Below the pieces are notes generated by a model. It ran no database searches and was not told the origin of the DNA. It saw only the letters and a list, made by a program, of their open reading frames with translations. The position numbers and the translations under genes are program-made. This document shows positions 14,837 through 21,415 of a stretch of 21,415 bases of DNA, one piece after another. The stretch's first letter is position 1; each line of letters begins with the position of its first letter. The stretch covers positions 75,017 to 96,431 of the forward strand of contig DPJB01000019.1 in the NCBI GenBank assembly GCA_003543245.1, written 5' to 3'. The stretch comes from Moraxellaceae bacterium. GTDB lineage: Bacteria > Pseudomonadota > Gammaproteobacteria > Pseudomonadales > Moraxellaceae.

Positions 14837-15895
14837 TCAAACGGATGGCGTGACCAGTCGCCGGTGCTGCTGTGGCGTAATCCCTGTCCAGCGCTTGAAC
14901 GCCCGGTAAAACGTGCTCAACTCGGAGAAGCCAAGCAGAAAGGCAATATCCACCATGGAGCGGTCCGGCTCGCTGACGTACTGCAAGGCCAGCCGATGCC
15001 GCAAGCTGTCGCAGATGCCCTGATAGTGGGTGTCCTGTTCGCTCAGACGCCGCTTCAGGGTGCTGACACTCACACCCAGTTGCACCGCCACATCTTTCAG
15101 CTCGGGCAGGCCATAGGCCAGCCGCGGGATCACCAGCTTCTCGATTTTCTGCACCAGTGGCGAAACCGGCCGGGGATCGCGCGCCAGTCGCTCATCCACA
15201 TACTCACGCAGACGTTGCAACAATGACGGGTCGGCAGAAGGCAGACGCAGCGAGAGCACGTCCATTGGCAGGATGATCTGGTTATGATCCGCCCCGAAGT
15301 GCACCGGACAGCCAAAATAATCCTGGTAAAAGCGCACCGGCCCTGCGGCCTGGTGGCGGAAAAAAACCTGTACAGGGCCCAGCGTGCCCTGACGGGATTC
15401 GCGCATGAGGAAATGACCGAAACTCACCTGTGCAGAGAAATCAAACTCGACGACCGGCCGCAGCTGTTCAACAGGCAGCGGCGGCATTTCCAGACGGTTG
15501 CAGAGATGCCCGTCCTGCAAGAACAGCGAGGAAACAAAGCTCTGGTTGACGATACGCTCATAGCGCACGCCCAGCTCCAGTGCCTCACCCAGCGTGGCCG
15601 CACTCTGCGCCAGCGTGCCCAGAATGCCAAAGTCCGCCGGATGGGTACGCTCGCCCAGACGCAACGGCAGCAAAGAGTCCTTGCAAAGCGTCATCGCAAA
15701 CTGCCAGGCCTTGACCAGGCTATCAAACGACAACAGACGCTCAGAGTCCTGTACATCGTCCTCTGTCAGCCCCGCCATTTCCAGAAGTTGTGCGCGACCT
15801 CCGGCAGTCTTTTCCACGGCATGCAGCAGTGGCAGAAAAAACTGCGCGGTAACCGTGCGAATCTCCGGCAAGACAGTAGACCCCGTGGTGGACAT
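14837..15895 (-). CDS. AraC-family transcriptional regulator (second copy type)
   Basis: A 352-residue AraC-family regulator with the same architecture as the one at 9826: an N-terminal effector domain (about 1-225, with FGILGTLAQSAATLGEALELG resembling the arabinose-binding-type domain of this group) and a C-terminal double helix-turn-helix. The second HTH reads DIAFLLGFSELSTFYRAFKRWTG, and VAVQLGVSVSTLKRRLSE is the first. The start at 15895 is supported by GAGG 7 nt upstream; the longer frame adds 23 unconserved residues. It is divergent from gdhA, which makes control of gdhA or itself possible, but its effector is unknown. It is followed on the same strand by ffs without an obvious terminator between them. 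Confidence 0.92.
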   Translation of the reverse strand: MSTTGSTVLPEIRTVTAQFFLPLLHAVEKTAGGRAQLLEMAGLTEDDVQDSERLLSFDSLVKAWQFAMTLCKDSLLPLRLGERTHPADFGILGTLAQSAATLGEALELGVRYERIVNQSFVSSLFLQDGHLCNRLEMPPLPVEQLRPVVEFDFSAQVSFGHFLMRESRQGTLGPVQVFFRHQAAGPVRFYQDYFGCPVHFGADHNQIILPMDVLSLRLPSADPSLLQRLREYVDERLARDPRPVSPLVQKIEKLVIPRLAYGLPELKDVAVQLGVSVSTLKRRLSEQDTHYQGICDSLRHRLALQYVSEPDRSMVDIAFLLGFSELSTFYRAFKRWTGITPQQHRRLVTPSV

Positions 15896-16005
15896 GCCAA
15901 CCTCATTACAAGCGCATGACAAACGCAATGACCGGAGTCTGCCGAGCAGCCGCCAGAGTGGCAAGGCCTAATGCAGCCAGATGAGGCATGCCGCCGGTTG
16001 CTTGG

Positions 16006-16033
16006 TATGCTATTAAACAGACAGCATGTGCTG
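16006..16033 (+). promoter_or_regulatory. Candidate gdhA promoter and adjacent palindrome
   Basis: TGGTATGCT (16003-16011) is an extended -10 element (TG-n-TATGCT) with no good -35, as expected for an activator-dependent or extended -10 promoter. A perfect 12-bp palindrome CAGCATGTGCTG (16022-16033) begins near the predicted start of transcription, where a repressor would block. It lies in the 184-nt gap between gdhA and the divergent AraC gene. Confidence 0.35.
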
Positions 16034-16079
16034 CACGTCCTCCGTCAGCCTGATCCACTTTCATGCAAGGCAGAAAACA

Positions 16080-17417
16080 ATGGATAGCTCGTTTACCCCC
16101 CTGATGGATCGCATCCGCCAGCGCGACCCCCACCAACCCGAGTTTCATCAGGCGGTGGAAGAGGTGCTGGAAAGCCTGTGGCCATTCCTTCAGGCAAATC
16201 CTGCGTATCTGAAACAGGGCCTGCTGGAGCGTCTGCTGGAGCCGGAGCGCGTCATCCAGTTCCGCATTGCCTGGGTGGATGACAGCGGCACGGTACAGGT
16301 GAATCGCGGCTACCGCGTGCAGATGAACAGCGCCATCGGCCCCTACAAGGGCGGCATGCGCTTTCACCCCTCGGTAAACCTGAGCGTCCTCAAGTTCCTC
16401 GCCTTTGAACAAACCTTCAAGAATGCACTGACCACGTTGCCCTTGGGTGGCGGCAAGGGTGGCTCCGACTTTGACCCCAAGGGCCGCAGCGACAACGAGG
16501 TCATGCGTTTCTGTCAGGCATTGATGACCGAGCTTTACCGCCACATCGGCCCCGATCTGGACGTGCCGGCCGGGGATCTCGGCGTGGGCAGCCGCGAAGT
16601 CGGCTACATGTATGGCATGTACCGCAAACTGGCCAACGAGGTGACAGGAACCTTCACCGGCAAGCGGCCCAGCTTTGGCGGCAGCCTGATGCGACCGGAG
16701 GCTACCGGCTACGGGCTTGTCTATTTTGTGCAGGAAATGCTGAAAACACGGGAGCTCAAGCTTGATGGCCTGCGCGTGGCAATTTCCGGTGCCGGCAACG
16801 TTGCCCAACATGCCGCACAGAAGACAATGGAACTGGGCGGCAAGGTGGTGACCTTCTCTGACTCTGGCGGGACCTTGCACAATCCGTCCGGCTTTACCGG
16901 TCAGCAATGGCAGGCCCTGATGAATCTCAAGAACGAACGGCGCGGGCGCCTCAGCGAACTGGCAGAAATGTTCAGGCTGGACTTTCATGAAGGCAAAAGA
17001 CCATGGCAGCACGCCTGCGACATTGCCCTGCCCTGCGCCACACAGAATGAACTGGATGAGGAGGATGCCCGACAGCTCCTGGAAAACGGCTGCTTCTGTG
17101 TCGCCGAAGGGGCCAACATGCCCTCAACCCTGGCTGCCGTCCACGTCTTCCAGAAGGCAGGCATTCTCTACGCGCCAGGCAAAGCCTCCAATGCCGGCGG
17201 AGTCGCCTGCAGCGGACTCGAGATGATCCAGAACTCCACACGACAGCAATGGACGGCCAGCGAGGTCGACATTCGCCTGCACACCATCATGGCCAGCATT
17301 CACCAGTCCTGCCTGCGTCACGGCAAGAAGGGAGCGAACATTGATTACGTGGCCGGCGCCAACATTGCCGGCTTTGTGAAGGTGGCGGATGCCATGCTGG
17401 CCCAGGGCGTCATCTGA
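16080..17417 (+). CDS. gdhA: NADP-type glutamate dehydrogenase
   Basis: Catalyses 2-oxoglutarate + ammonia + NADPH to glutamate, the high-ammonia assimilation route. 445 residues against 447 in E. coli GdhA, the hexameric small form. Substrate-binding Lys90 lies in GPYKGGMRFHP and catalytic Lys126 in the signature LPLGGGKGGSDFDP. The nucleotide-binding GAGNVAQ is at 237-243, followed after the second strand by TFSDSGG (258-264), where Ser260/Asp261 fit the NADP-preferring type. The start at 16080 gives the standard N-terminus and has AAGG 11 nt upstream; an in-frame ATG 18 codons earlier lies close to the likely transcription start. It is a single-gene transcript ended by a strong terminator, divergent from an AraC regulator. 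Confidence 0.97.
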   Translation: MDSSFTPLMDRIRQRDPHQPEFHQAVEEVLESLWPFLQANPAYLKQGLLERLLEPERVIQFRIAWVDDSGTVQVNRGYRVQMNSAIGPYKGGMRFHPSVNLSVLKFLAFEQTFKNALTTLPLGGGKGGSDFDPKGRSDNEVMRFCQALMTELYRHIGPDLDVPAGDLGVGSREVGYMYGMYRKLANEVTGTFTGKRPSFGGSLMRPEATGYGLVYFVQEMLKTRELKLDGLRVAISGAGNVAQHAAQKTMELGGKVVTFSDSGGTLHNPSGFTGQQWQALMNLKNERRGRLSELAEMFRLDFHEGKRPWQHACDIALPCATQNELDEEDARQLLENGCFCVAEGANMPSTLAAVHVFQKAGILYAPGKASNAGGVACSGLEMIQNSTRQQWTASEVDIRLHTIMASIHQSCLRHGKKGANIDYVAGANIAGFVKVADAMLAQGVI

Positions 17418-17454
17418 AGCCCTCATCCGGGCACCTGACCTTCCGTCCAAAAGC

Positions 17455-17483
17455 AAACGGCCCGCTGATGCGGGCCGTTTTTT
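17455..17483. terminator. Bidirectional terminator between gdhA and tRNA-Ser
   Basis: AAACGGCCCGC (17455-17465) pairs with GCGGGCCGTTT (17470-17480) around TGAT, followed by more Ts to 17483. On minus, the A-run gives only three Ts, so it is strongest for gdhA, but its stem can also end the convergent tRNA transcript, whose 3' end lies 4 nt away. Confidence 0.93.
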
Positions 17484-17486
17484 ATC

Positions 17487-17577
17487 TGGCGGTGAGAGAG
17501 GGATTCGAACCCTCGGTACGCTATTAACGTACACACGCTTTCCAGGCGTGCGCCTTCAACCACTCGGCCACCTCACC
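17487..17577 (-). tRNA. tRNA-Ser (anticodon GGA)
   Basis: A class II tRNA of 91 nt with encoded CCA. Acceptor GGTGAGG pairs with the 3' CTCTCACC region, the D arm includes GCCGAGTGGTTGAAGGC, and the anticodon stem-loop is CACGC-CTGGAAA-GCGTG with anticodon GGA. The long serine-type variable arm TACG-TTAATAG-CGTA and the T loop GGTTCGAATCC are present. It reads UCC and UCU codons. Confidence 0.98.
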
Positions 17578-17612
17578 AGTCCCGACAACAGCTGCCTGTC
17601 GCGAGGCGCGCA

Positions 17613-17640
17613 ATCATATACGAGTGCGGCAGAAAGGCAA
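17613..17640 (-). promoter_or_regulatory. Promoter of tRNA-Ser with GC-rich discriminator
   Basis: On minus: TTGCCT (17640-17635), 16 bp, TATGAT (17618-17613), then TGCGCGCC. The start of transcription would fall near 17605, leaving a leader of almost 30 nt for RNase P to remove. The discriminator is nearly identical to that of the ffs promoter in this window. Confidence 0.7.
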
Positions 17641-17841
17641 AGCCGTGAACAGGGCTTTTGTCGAACCATCCGGGGTGTTGCCGGAACAGGGCCGGGTGTA
17701 AGATGCGCCCAACCGCACTGATCAACCGCTCAAGACGCCCGCAATACCTTCATTCCCCCCCTGCCAGAGGCTGAGCTCCTCCATCTGGAGTACGGGAGAA
17801 CTGTTGTCATTGCAGGACGGCACTCAGGAGAAAGCGACTTC

Positions 17842-19734
17842 ATGCAGCAGTCGGCTCAACAAGGGCACGGGCGAACCCCGGCCATCGCCCTGACACTGGG
17901 GGCACTGGGCGTAGTCTTTGGCGACATTGGCACCAGCCCGCTTTATGCCCTCAAGGAATGCTTCCATGCCGGACACGGCATTCCCATCACCTTTGAAAAT
18001 GTCGTGGGTATCCTGTCCCTGATCTTCTGGTCGCTGATCACGGTGGTATCACTCAAGTACATTGCCTTCATCATGCGCGCCGACAATAACGGTGAAGGCG
18101 GCATCCTGTCATTGCTGGCCCTGACACTGCGCACCCCGCACAAAAGTCCGAAGCAACGCATGATGCTGGTCGCGCTGGGCCTGTTTGGCGCCGCGCTCTT
18201 TTTTGGCGACGGCATCATCACCCCCGCCATTTCCGTGCTGTCTGCCGTCGAAGGCCTCAAGATTGCCGCCCCCGTGCTTGATCCCTTCGTGCTGCCCATC
18301 ACCATTGGCGTACTGATCAGCCTTTTCATGATCCAGCGTCATGGCACAGGCTCCGTTGGCGCCTTTTTCGGCCCTGTCATGCTAATCTGGTTCATCACGC
18401 TGGCAACGCTCGGCATCATCAACATCAGCCGCCATCCGGACGTACTCAACCTGATCAACCCGCTATGGGGCCTGCAGTTCGTGATGGAGCACCAGGCAAT
18501 CGCCTTCATCACACTGGGTGCCGTTGTGCTGACAGTGACCGGCGGAGAGGCCCTCTACGCCGACATGGGCCACTTCGGCCGCCCTGCCATCTACCGTGCA
18601 TGGTTCTTTCTGGTATTCCCTGCCCTCGTCCTCAACTACTGTGGCCAGGGTGCGCTGTTGCTGGCCGACCCTACTGCTGTCGAGAATCCGTTCTACCTGC
18701 TCGCGCCAAAATGGGCACTCTATCCCCTGATTGCACTGTCTACGCTGGCCACCGTGATTGCCTCACAATCGGTTATTTCCGGTGTGTTCTCCGTGGCACG
18801 TCAAGCCGTGCAACTGGGCTATCTGCCCCGCTTTGAAATCCAGCACACATCCTCCAAGGAAATCGGCCAGATCTACATTCCTTCCGTCAACTGGAGCTTG
18901 CTGGCCGCCATCATCCTGCTGGTACTCACCTTCCGTACCTCAAGCAACCTCGCGTCGGCCTACGGAATTGCCGTCACCATGACGATGATCTGCGACACCA
19001 TTCTGGCCATGGTGGTTGCTTACAAACTCTGGAAGTGGCATCCGTTTGCAGTGCTACTCGTAGGCATCCCGTTCCTGATCATTGATTTCGCCTTTTTCGG
19101 GGCCACGTCACTCAAGATTGTTCAGGGCGGCTGGGTGCCTCTGCTCATCGGCGTCGTCATGATGACACTCATGTTTACCTGGAAGCGCGGCCGCCAGTTG
19201 CTGTTCGAGCGTCTGGCACACGAGACCATGCCACTGAATCTTTTTGTGAACTCCATCGGCGCAGCAGGTGCCGTGCAGACGGTCCCCGGTACTGCCGTTT
19301 TCATGACAGGCAGTCACCAGTACGTGCCCCATGCCATGCTGCACAACATGAAGCACAACAAGATCCTGCATGAACGCAATGTCCTGCTGACACTGGTCAC
19401 ACGCGACATTCCCTTTGTGGCCGAAGACGACCGCTTTCTGGTCACGGAAGTGGCACACAACTTCTACCTGATCACCGGTTACTACGGCTTCAAGGAGCAA
19501 CCGGATGTGCCTGCCCTGCTGGCACAGTGCAACTCGAAGGGTCTGGCGTTCGACATGATGGACACCAGCTTCTTCCTGTCCCGTGAACGCATCATTCGTG
19601 GCGTTGCCCCGGGCATGGCATCGTGGCGGCAAAAGCTGTTTGTGGCCATGTCGCGCAACGCAGGGGCCGCCACTGACTTCTTCCAGATTCCCACAAACCG
19701 CGTGGTAGAGCTGGGCACCCAGATCGCTCTGTAA
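17842..19734 (+). CDS. kup: Low-affinity potassium transporter Kup
   Basis: Proton-coupled K+ uptake system of the KUP/HAK/KT family in the inner membrane. 630 residues against 622 in E. coli Kup. The N-terminal signature GVVFGDIGTSPLYALKE (23-39) includes the conserved Asp28, followed by about 12 hydrophobic helices up to about 450. A soluble C-terminal domain (about 455-630) includes the AVFMTGSHQYVPHAMLHNMKHN region and the typical VELGTQIAL end. AGGAG lies 11 nt upstream of the ATG. The 264-nt gap before it holds the tRNA promoter on the other strand; a TAAGAT at 17700-17705 could be a kup -10, but no good -35 is present. Followed by a hairpin at 19749. Confidence 0.97.
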   Translation: MQQSAQQGHGRTPAIALTLGALGVVFGDIGTSPLYALKECFHAGHGIPITFENVVGILSLIFWSLITVVSLKYIAFIMRADNNGEGGILSLLALTLRTPHKSPKQRMMLVALGLFGAALFFGDGIITPAISVLSAVEGLKIAAPVLDPFVLPITIGVLISLFMIQRHGTGSVGAFFGPVMLIWFITLATLGIINISRHPDVLNLINPLWGLQFVMEHQAIAFITLGAVVLTVTGGEALYADMGHFGRPAIYRAWFFLVFPALVLNYCGQGALLLADPTAVENPFYLLAPKWALYPLIALSTLATVIASQSVISGVFSVARQAVQLGYLPRFEIQHTSSKEIGQIYIPSVNWSLLAAIILLVLTFRTSSNLASAYGIAVTMTMICDTILAMVVAYKLWKWHPFAVLLVGIPFLIIDFAFFGATSLKIVQGGWVPLLIGVVMMTLMFTWKRGRQLLFERLAHETMPLNLFVNSIGAAGAVQTVPGTAVFMTGSHQYVPHAMLHNMKHNKILHERNVLLTLVTRDIPFVAEDDRFLVTEVAHNFYLITGYYGFKEQPDVPALLAQCNSKGLAFDMMDTSFFLSRERIIRGVAPGMASWRQKLFVAMSRNAGAATDFFQIPTNRVVELGTQIAL

Positions 19735-19748
19735 TCCGTTACACCAAC

Positions 19749-19776
19749 GCCCCGGTACATATTCGTGCACCGGGGC
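19749..19776 (+). terminator. Hairpin after kup, weak terminator lacking a T-run
   Basis: GCCCCGGT (19749-19756) pairs with ACCGGGGC (19769-19776), eight GC-rich pairs, with further inner pairs (C-G, A-T) around a TATTCG-type loop. It starts 14 nt after the kup stop. The following CTCCCCTGCC is not a U-run, so intrinsic termination would be inefficient. The 3' arm has a second partner upstream of cti. Confidence 0.5.
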
Positions 19777-19845
19777 TCCCCTGCCATTTGTTACAAGCCC
19801 AACCGGCCAAGACTGATAGACTGCAGTGAATCCTCCCCGGTGCAC
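19765..19845 (+). repeat. 11-bp inverted repeat ending just before the cti start codon
   Basis: GTGCACCGGGG (19765-19775) is the exact reverse complement of CCCCGGTGCAC (19835-19845). The left copy is also the 3' arm of the hairpin at 19749-19776, so the two structures exclude each other. The right copy ends 5 nt before the ATG at 19851, where the ribosome-binding site would be, and cti has no recognisable Shine-Dalgarno there. A transcript covering both arms could hide the cti start. Confidence 0.55.
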
Positions 19846-19850
19846 ATTGC

Positions 19851-21415
19851 ATGCGCTCATGTCTAGGTCACATCCTTCTCGTCCTTCTCCTGCTTGTTGT
19901 ACCGGGCATGCTGTCCGCACAACCGACCACCGAGCCGGTTTCCTGGCGCACGCAAATACAACCAATCTTCAATCAGAAATGCGTGGCATGCCATGCCTGC
20001 TACGACGCGCCCTGCCAGCTGAACCTTGGTAGCGGCACAGGCCTGCAACGAGGCGGCAGCAAGAAAAAAGTGTATGACGGCACGCGCACCGAAGCCGCTC
20101 CACCCACGCGCCTGTTCACGGATGCACACGATGCAGCAGCCTGGCAACTGAAAGGCTTCCATCCTGTCATTACAGGTAACAGTCCTGCCGCCACTACCAA
20201 TACCACTACAAATCCTTCAGCCACACTACTCGCCAACATGCTCGCATTAGGGCGCAAGGCCAACCTCACACCCAATGCCCGGCTTCCGGATGATGTCCGC
20301 ATCGGCATTTATCGTGACAACCAGTGCCCGATTGCCGAAGAGTTTCCGGAGTATGAAAAAAAGCATCCACGCGAGGGGATGCCACTCGGTGTCACCGGCC
20401 TGACTGATACTGAATATGCCACGGTAAAACAATGGCTGTCTGAAGGGGCCGTCATTCAGGACACCTTGCAGATTGCATCCAGTGCTGAGGCCATCGAAAT
20501 ACAGCGCTGGGAGAAATTCCTCAATCTGGGTGGCAAACGCGAGCAGCTGCTGTCGCGCTGGCTGTATGAGCATTTATTCCTGGCACACATGTACTTCGAA
20601 AACGTGTCTGGCAGCCAGTTTTTTGAGCTGGTCCGTTCAAGCACCGCACCAGATCAGCCACTCATCGTGATTCCGACGGCACAACCCAATGATGACCCGA
20701 AGGGGCGTGTGTATTACCGCTTTCGCCCGGTACAGGGTGCCATTGTGCACAAGACCCACCTCACCTTTGCGCTGAGTCCCGGACGGCTTGCTCGCATCCA
20801 GTCTCTTTTCTTCAGTAGCCGTTGGAAAGTCAAAAAATTACCAGGCTACTCGGAGTCCGAGCGGGCTAATCCGTTCATCACGTTCTCGGCCCTTCCTGCG
20901 CGTGCACGCTACCAGTTCATGCTCGACAGCGCCGAATACTTCACTCGCACGTTCATCCGTGGCCCGGTATGTCGAGGCCAGATTGCCACGGACGTCATCC
21001 GTGATCACTTCTGGATGTTCTTCCAGTCGCCTGACCATGACGTCTATGTGAATGATCCTGCCTACCGGCGGCATGTTGATCCATTACTGGCCATGCCAGG
21101 CCAGAATGACAGCCTGATAAGGCTGGGGCCGGAATGGTTCAAACACCGCACACGCCGTAATGATTACAAGGAGGCTCGCGAGAAAGCCTATGCAACTGTC
21201 TGGCCCTCCGGACCCGGACGACAGGACATATGGCAAGGCGATGGCCATAACAGGAACGCACTCCTGACCATCAACCGGCACTTCGACAGTGCCTCTGTCC
21301 GCCAGGGCTGGTATGGTGAACTGCCCCAAACACTCTGGTGGCAGGACTACCCGCTGTTTGAACGCACCTATTACGAACTGGTCGTGAATTTCAATGTCTT
21401 CGGCAATGTTGCCCA
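19851..21415 (+). CDS. cti: Fatty acid cis/trans isomerase, 3' end outside the window
   Basis: Periplasmic haem enzyme that converts cis-unsaturated acyl chains of membrane phospholipids to trans, stiffening the membrane within minutes of solvent or heat stress, without ATP. I read 521 complete codons; pseudomonad Cti is about 760-770 residues, so about two thirds is present. A signal peptide with an unusually leucine/valine-rich core (about 7-17) ends at SA|QP (after Ala23). The c-type haem motif CVACH is at 44-48, in the QPIFNQKCVACHACYDAPCQLNL context known from Cti. ATG 19851 is the only start that gives the signal peptide; no Shine-Dalgarno is visible. The gene has a 116-nt gap after kup with competing inverted repeats. 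No frameshift was seen. Confidence 0.94.
   Translation, partial: MRSCLGHILLVLLLLVVPGMLSAQPTTEPVSWRTQIQPIFNQKCVACHACYDAPCQLNLGSGTGLQRGGSKKKVYDGTRTEAAPPTRLFTDAHDAAAWQLKGFHPVITGNSPAATTNTTTNPSATLLANMLALGRKANLTPNARLPDDVRIGIYRDNQCPIAEEFPEYEKKHPREGMPLGVTGLTDTEYATVKQWLSEGAVIQDTLQIASSAEAIEIQRWEKFLNLGGKREQLLSRWLYEHLFLAHMYFENVSGSQFFELVRSSTAPDQPLIVIPTAQPNDDPKGRVYYRFRPVQGAIVHKTHLTFALSPGRLARIQSLFFSSRWKVKKLPGYSESERANPFITFSALPARARYQFMLDSAEYFTRTFIRGPVCRGQIATDVIRDHFWMFFQSPDHDVYVNDPAYRRHVDPLLAMPGQNDSLIRLGPEWFKHRTRRNDYKEAREKAYATVWPSGPGRQDIWQGDGHNRNALLTINRHFDSASVRQGWYGELPQTLWWQDYPLFERTYYELVVNFNVFGNVA

Noticed and set aside
15906..17012. 368-codon open frame on minus opposite gdhA
   Set aside because: Fully antisense to a well-conserved glutamate dehydrogenase; no motif.
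17389..17721. 110-codon open frame on plus across the terminator and tRNA-Ser
   Set aside because: Its middle is the translated complement of tRNA-Ser, a well-known false gene pattern.
19108..19965. 285-codon open frame on minus across the end of kup and the start of cti
   Set aside because: Shadow of two real plus-strand genes, with no family features.
1..21415. CRISPR arrays, insertion sequences, prophage or defence genes
   Set aside because: No regularly spaced repeats, no transposase or integrase motifs, no att-like duplication at the tRNA-Ser 3' end within the window, and gene content is ordinary chromosomal.

Overview
The window reads as a piece of gammaproteobacterial chromosome with moderately high GC. 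It encodes a RecR and GdhA very like the enterobacterial proteins, a dnaX-ybaB-recR block, tonB-exbB-exbD behind a Fur box, a short 4.5S-type SRP RNA, and a Pseudomonas-type fatty acid cis/trans isomerase. Together with an acyl-CoA dehydrogenase, a Baeyer-Villiger-like flavoprotein monooxygenase and two AraC regulators with long ligand-binding domains, this suggests an environmental, lipid- or hydrocarbon-using relative of Pseudomonas, Alcanivorax or Marinobacter. The genus is an inference from gene content, not a match I could run.

Layout. The left edge carries a truncated acyl-CoA dehydrogenase gene (1-851, minus). Next is a minus-strand replication and repair operon, dnaX - ybaB - small secreted protein - recR (4464 down to 1189), ended by a strong intrinsic terminator at 1042-1066. 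From 4720 rightward come an alpha/beta hydrolase, a class V aminotransferase, a 57-residue zinc-ribbon-like protein and a DUF2505 protein. A bidirectional terminator (8072-8100) separates these from a convergent monooxygenase gene. That gene is divergent from an AraC regulator, which is followed 16 nt later by an SLC13/DASS-type carboxylate transporter; the three look like one regulated locus. Between 12185 and 12537 lies a hairpin-rich interval with a 49-codon gene encoding only the end of a Rnk/GreA-type C-terminal domain.

The iron-uptake energising operon tonB-exbB-exbD (14381 down to 12538) starts at a promoter whose -10 lies inside a Fur box. Upstream of it are the SRP RNA gene ffs, a second AraC regulator, and a divergent NADP-type glutamate dehydrogenase gdhA. 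A tRNA-Ser(GGA), the potassium transporter kup, and a cti gene cut by the right edge complete the window.

No insertion sequence, phage, CRISPR array or toxin-antitoxin module was seen. The best leads for something new are the Rnk-like mini-gene with its hairpins, the secreted-protein gene translationally coupled to recR, competing inverted repeats in front of cti, and a large hairpin just ahead of the aminotransferase start.
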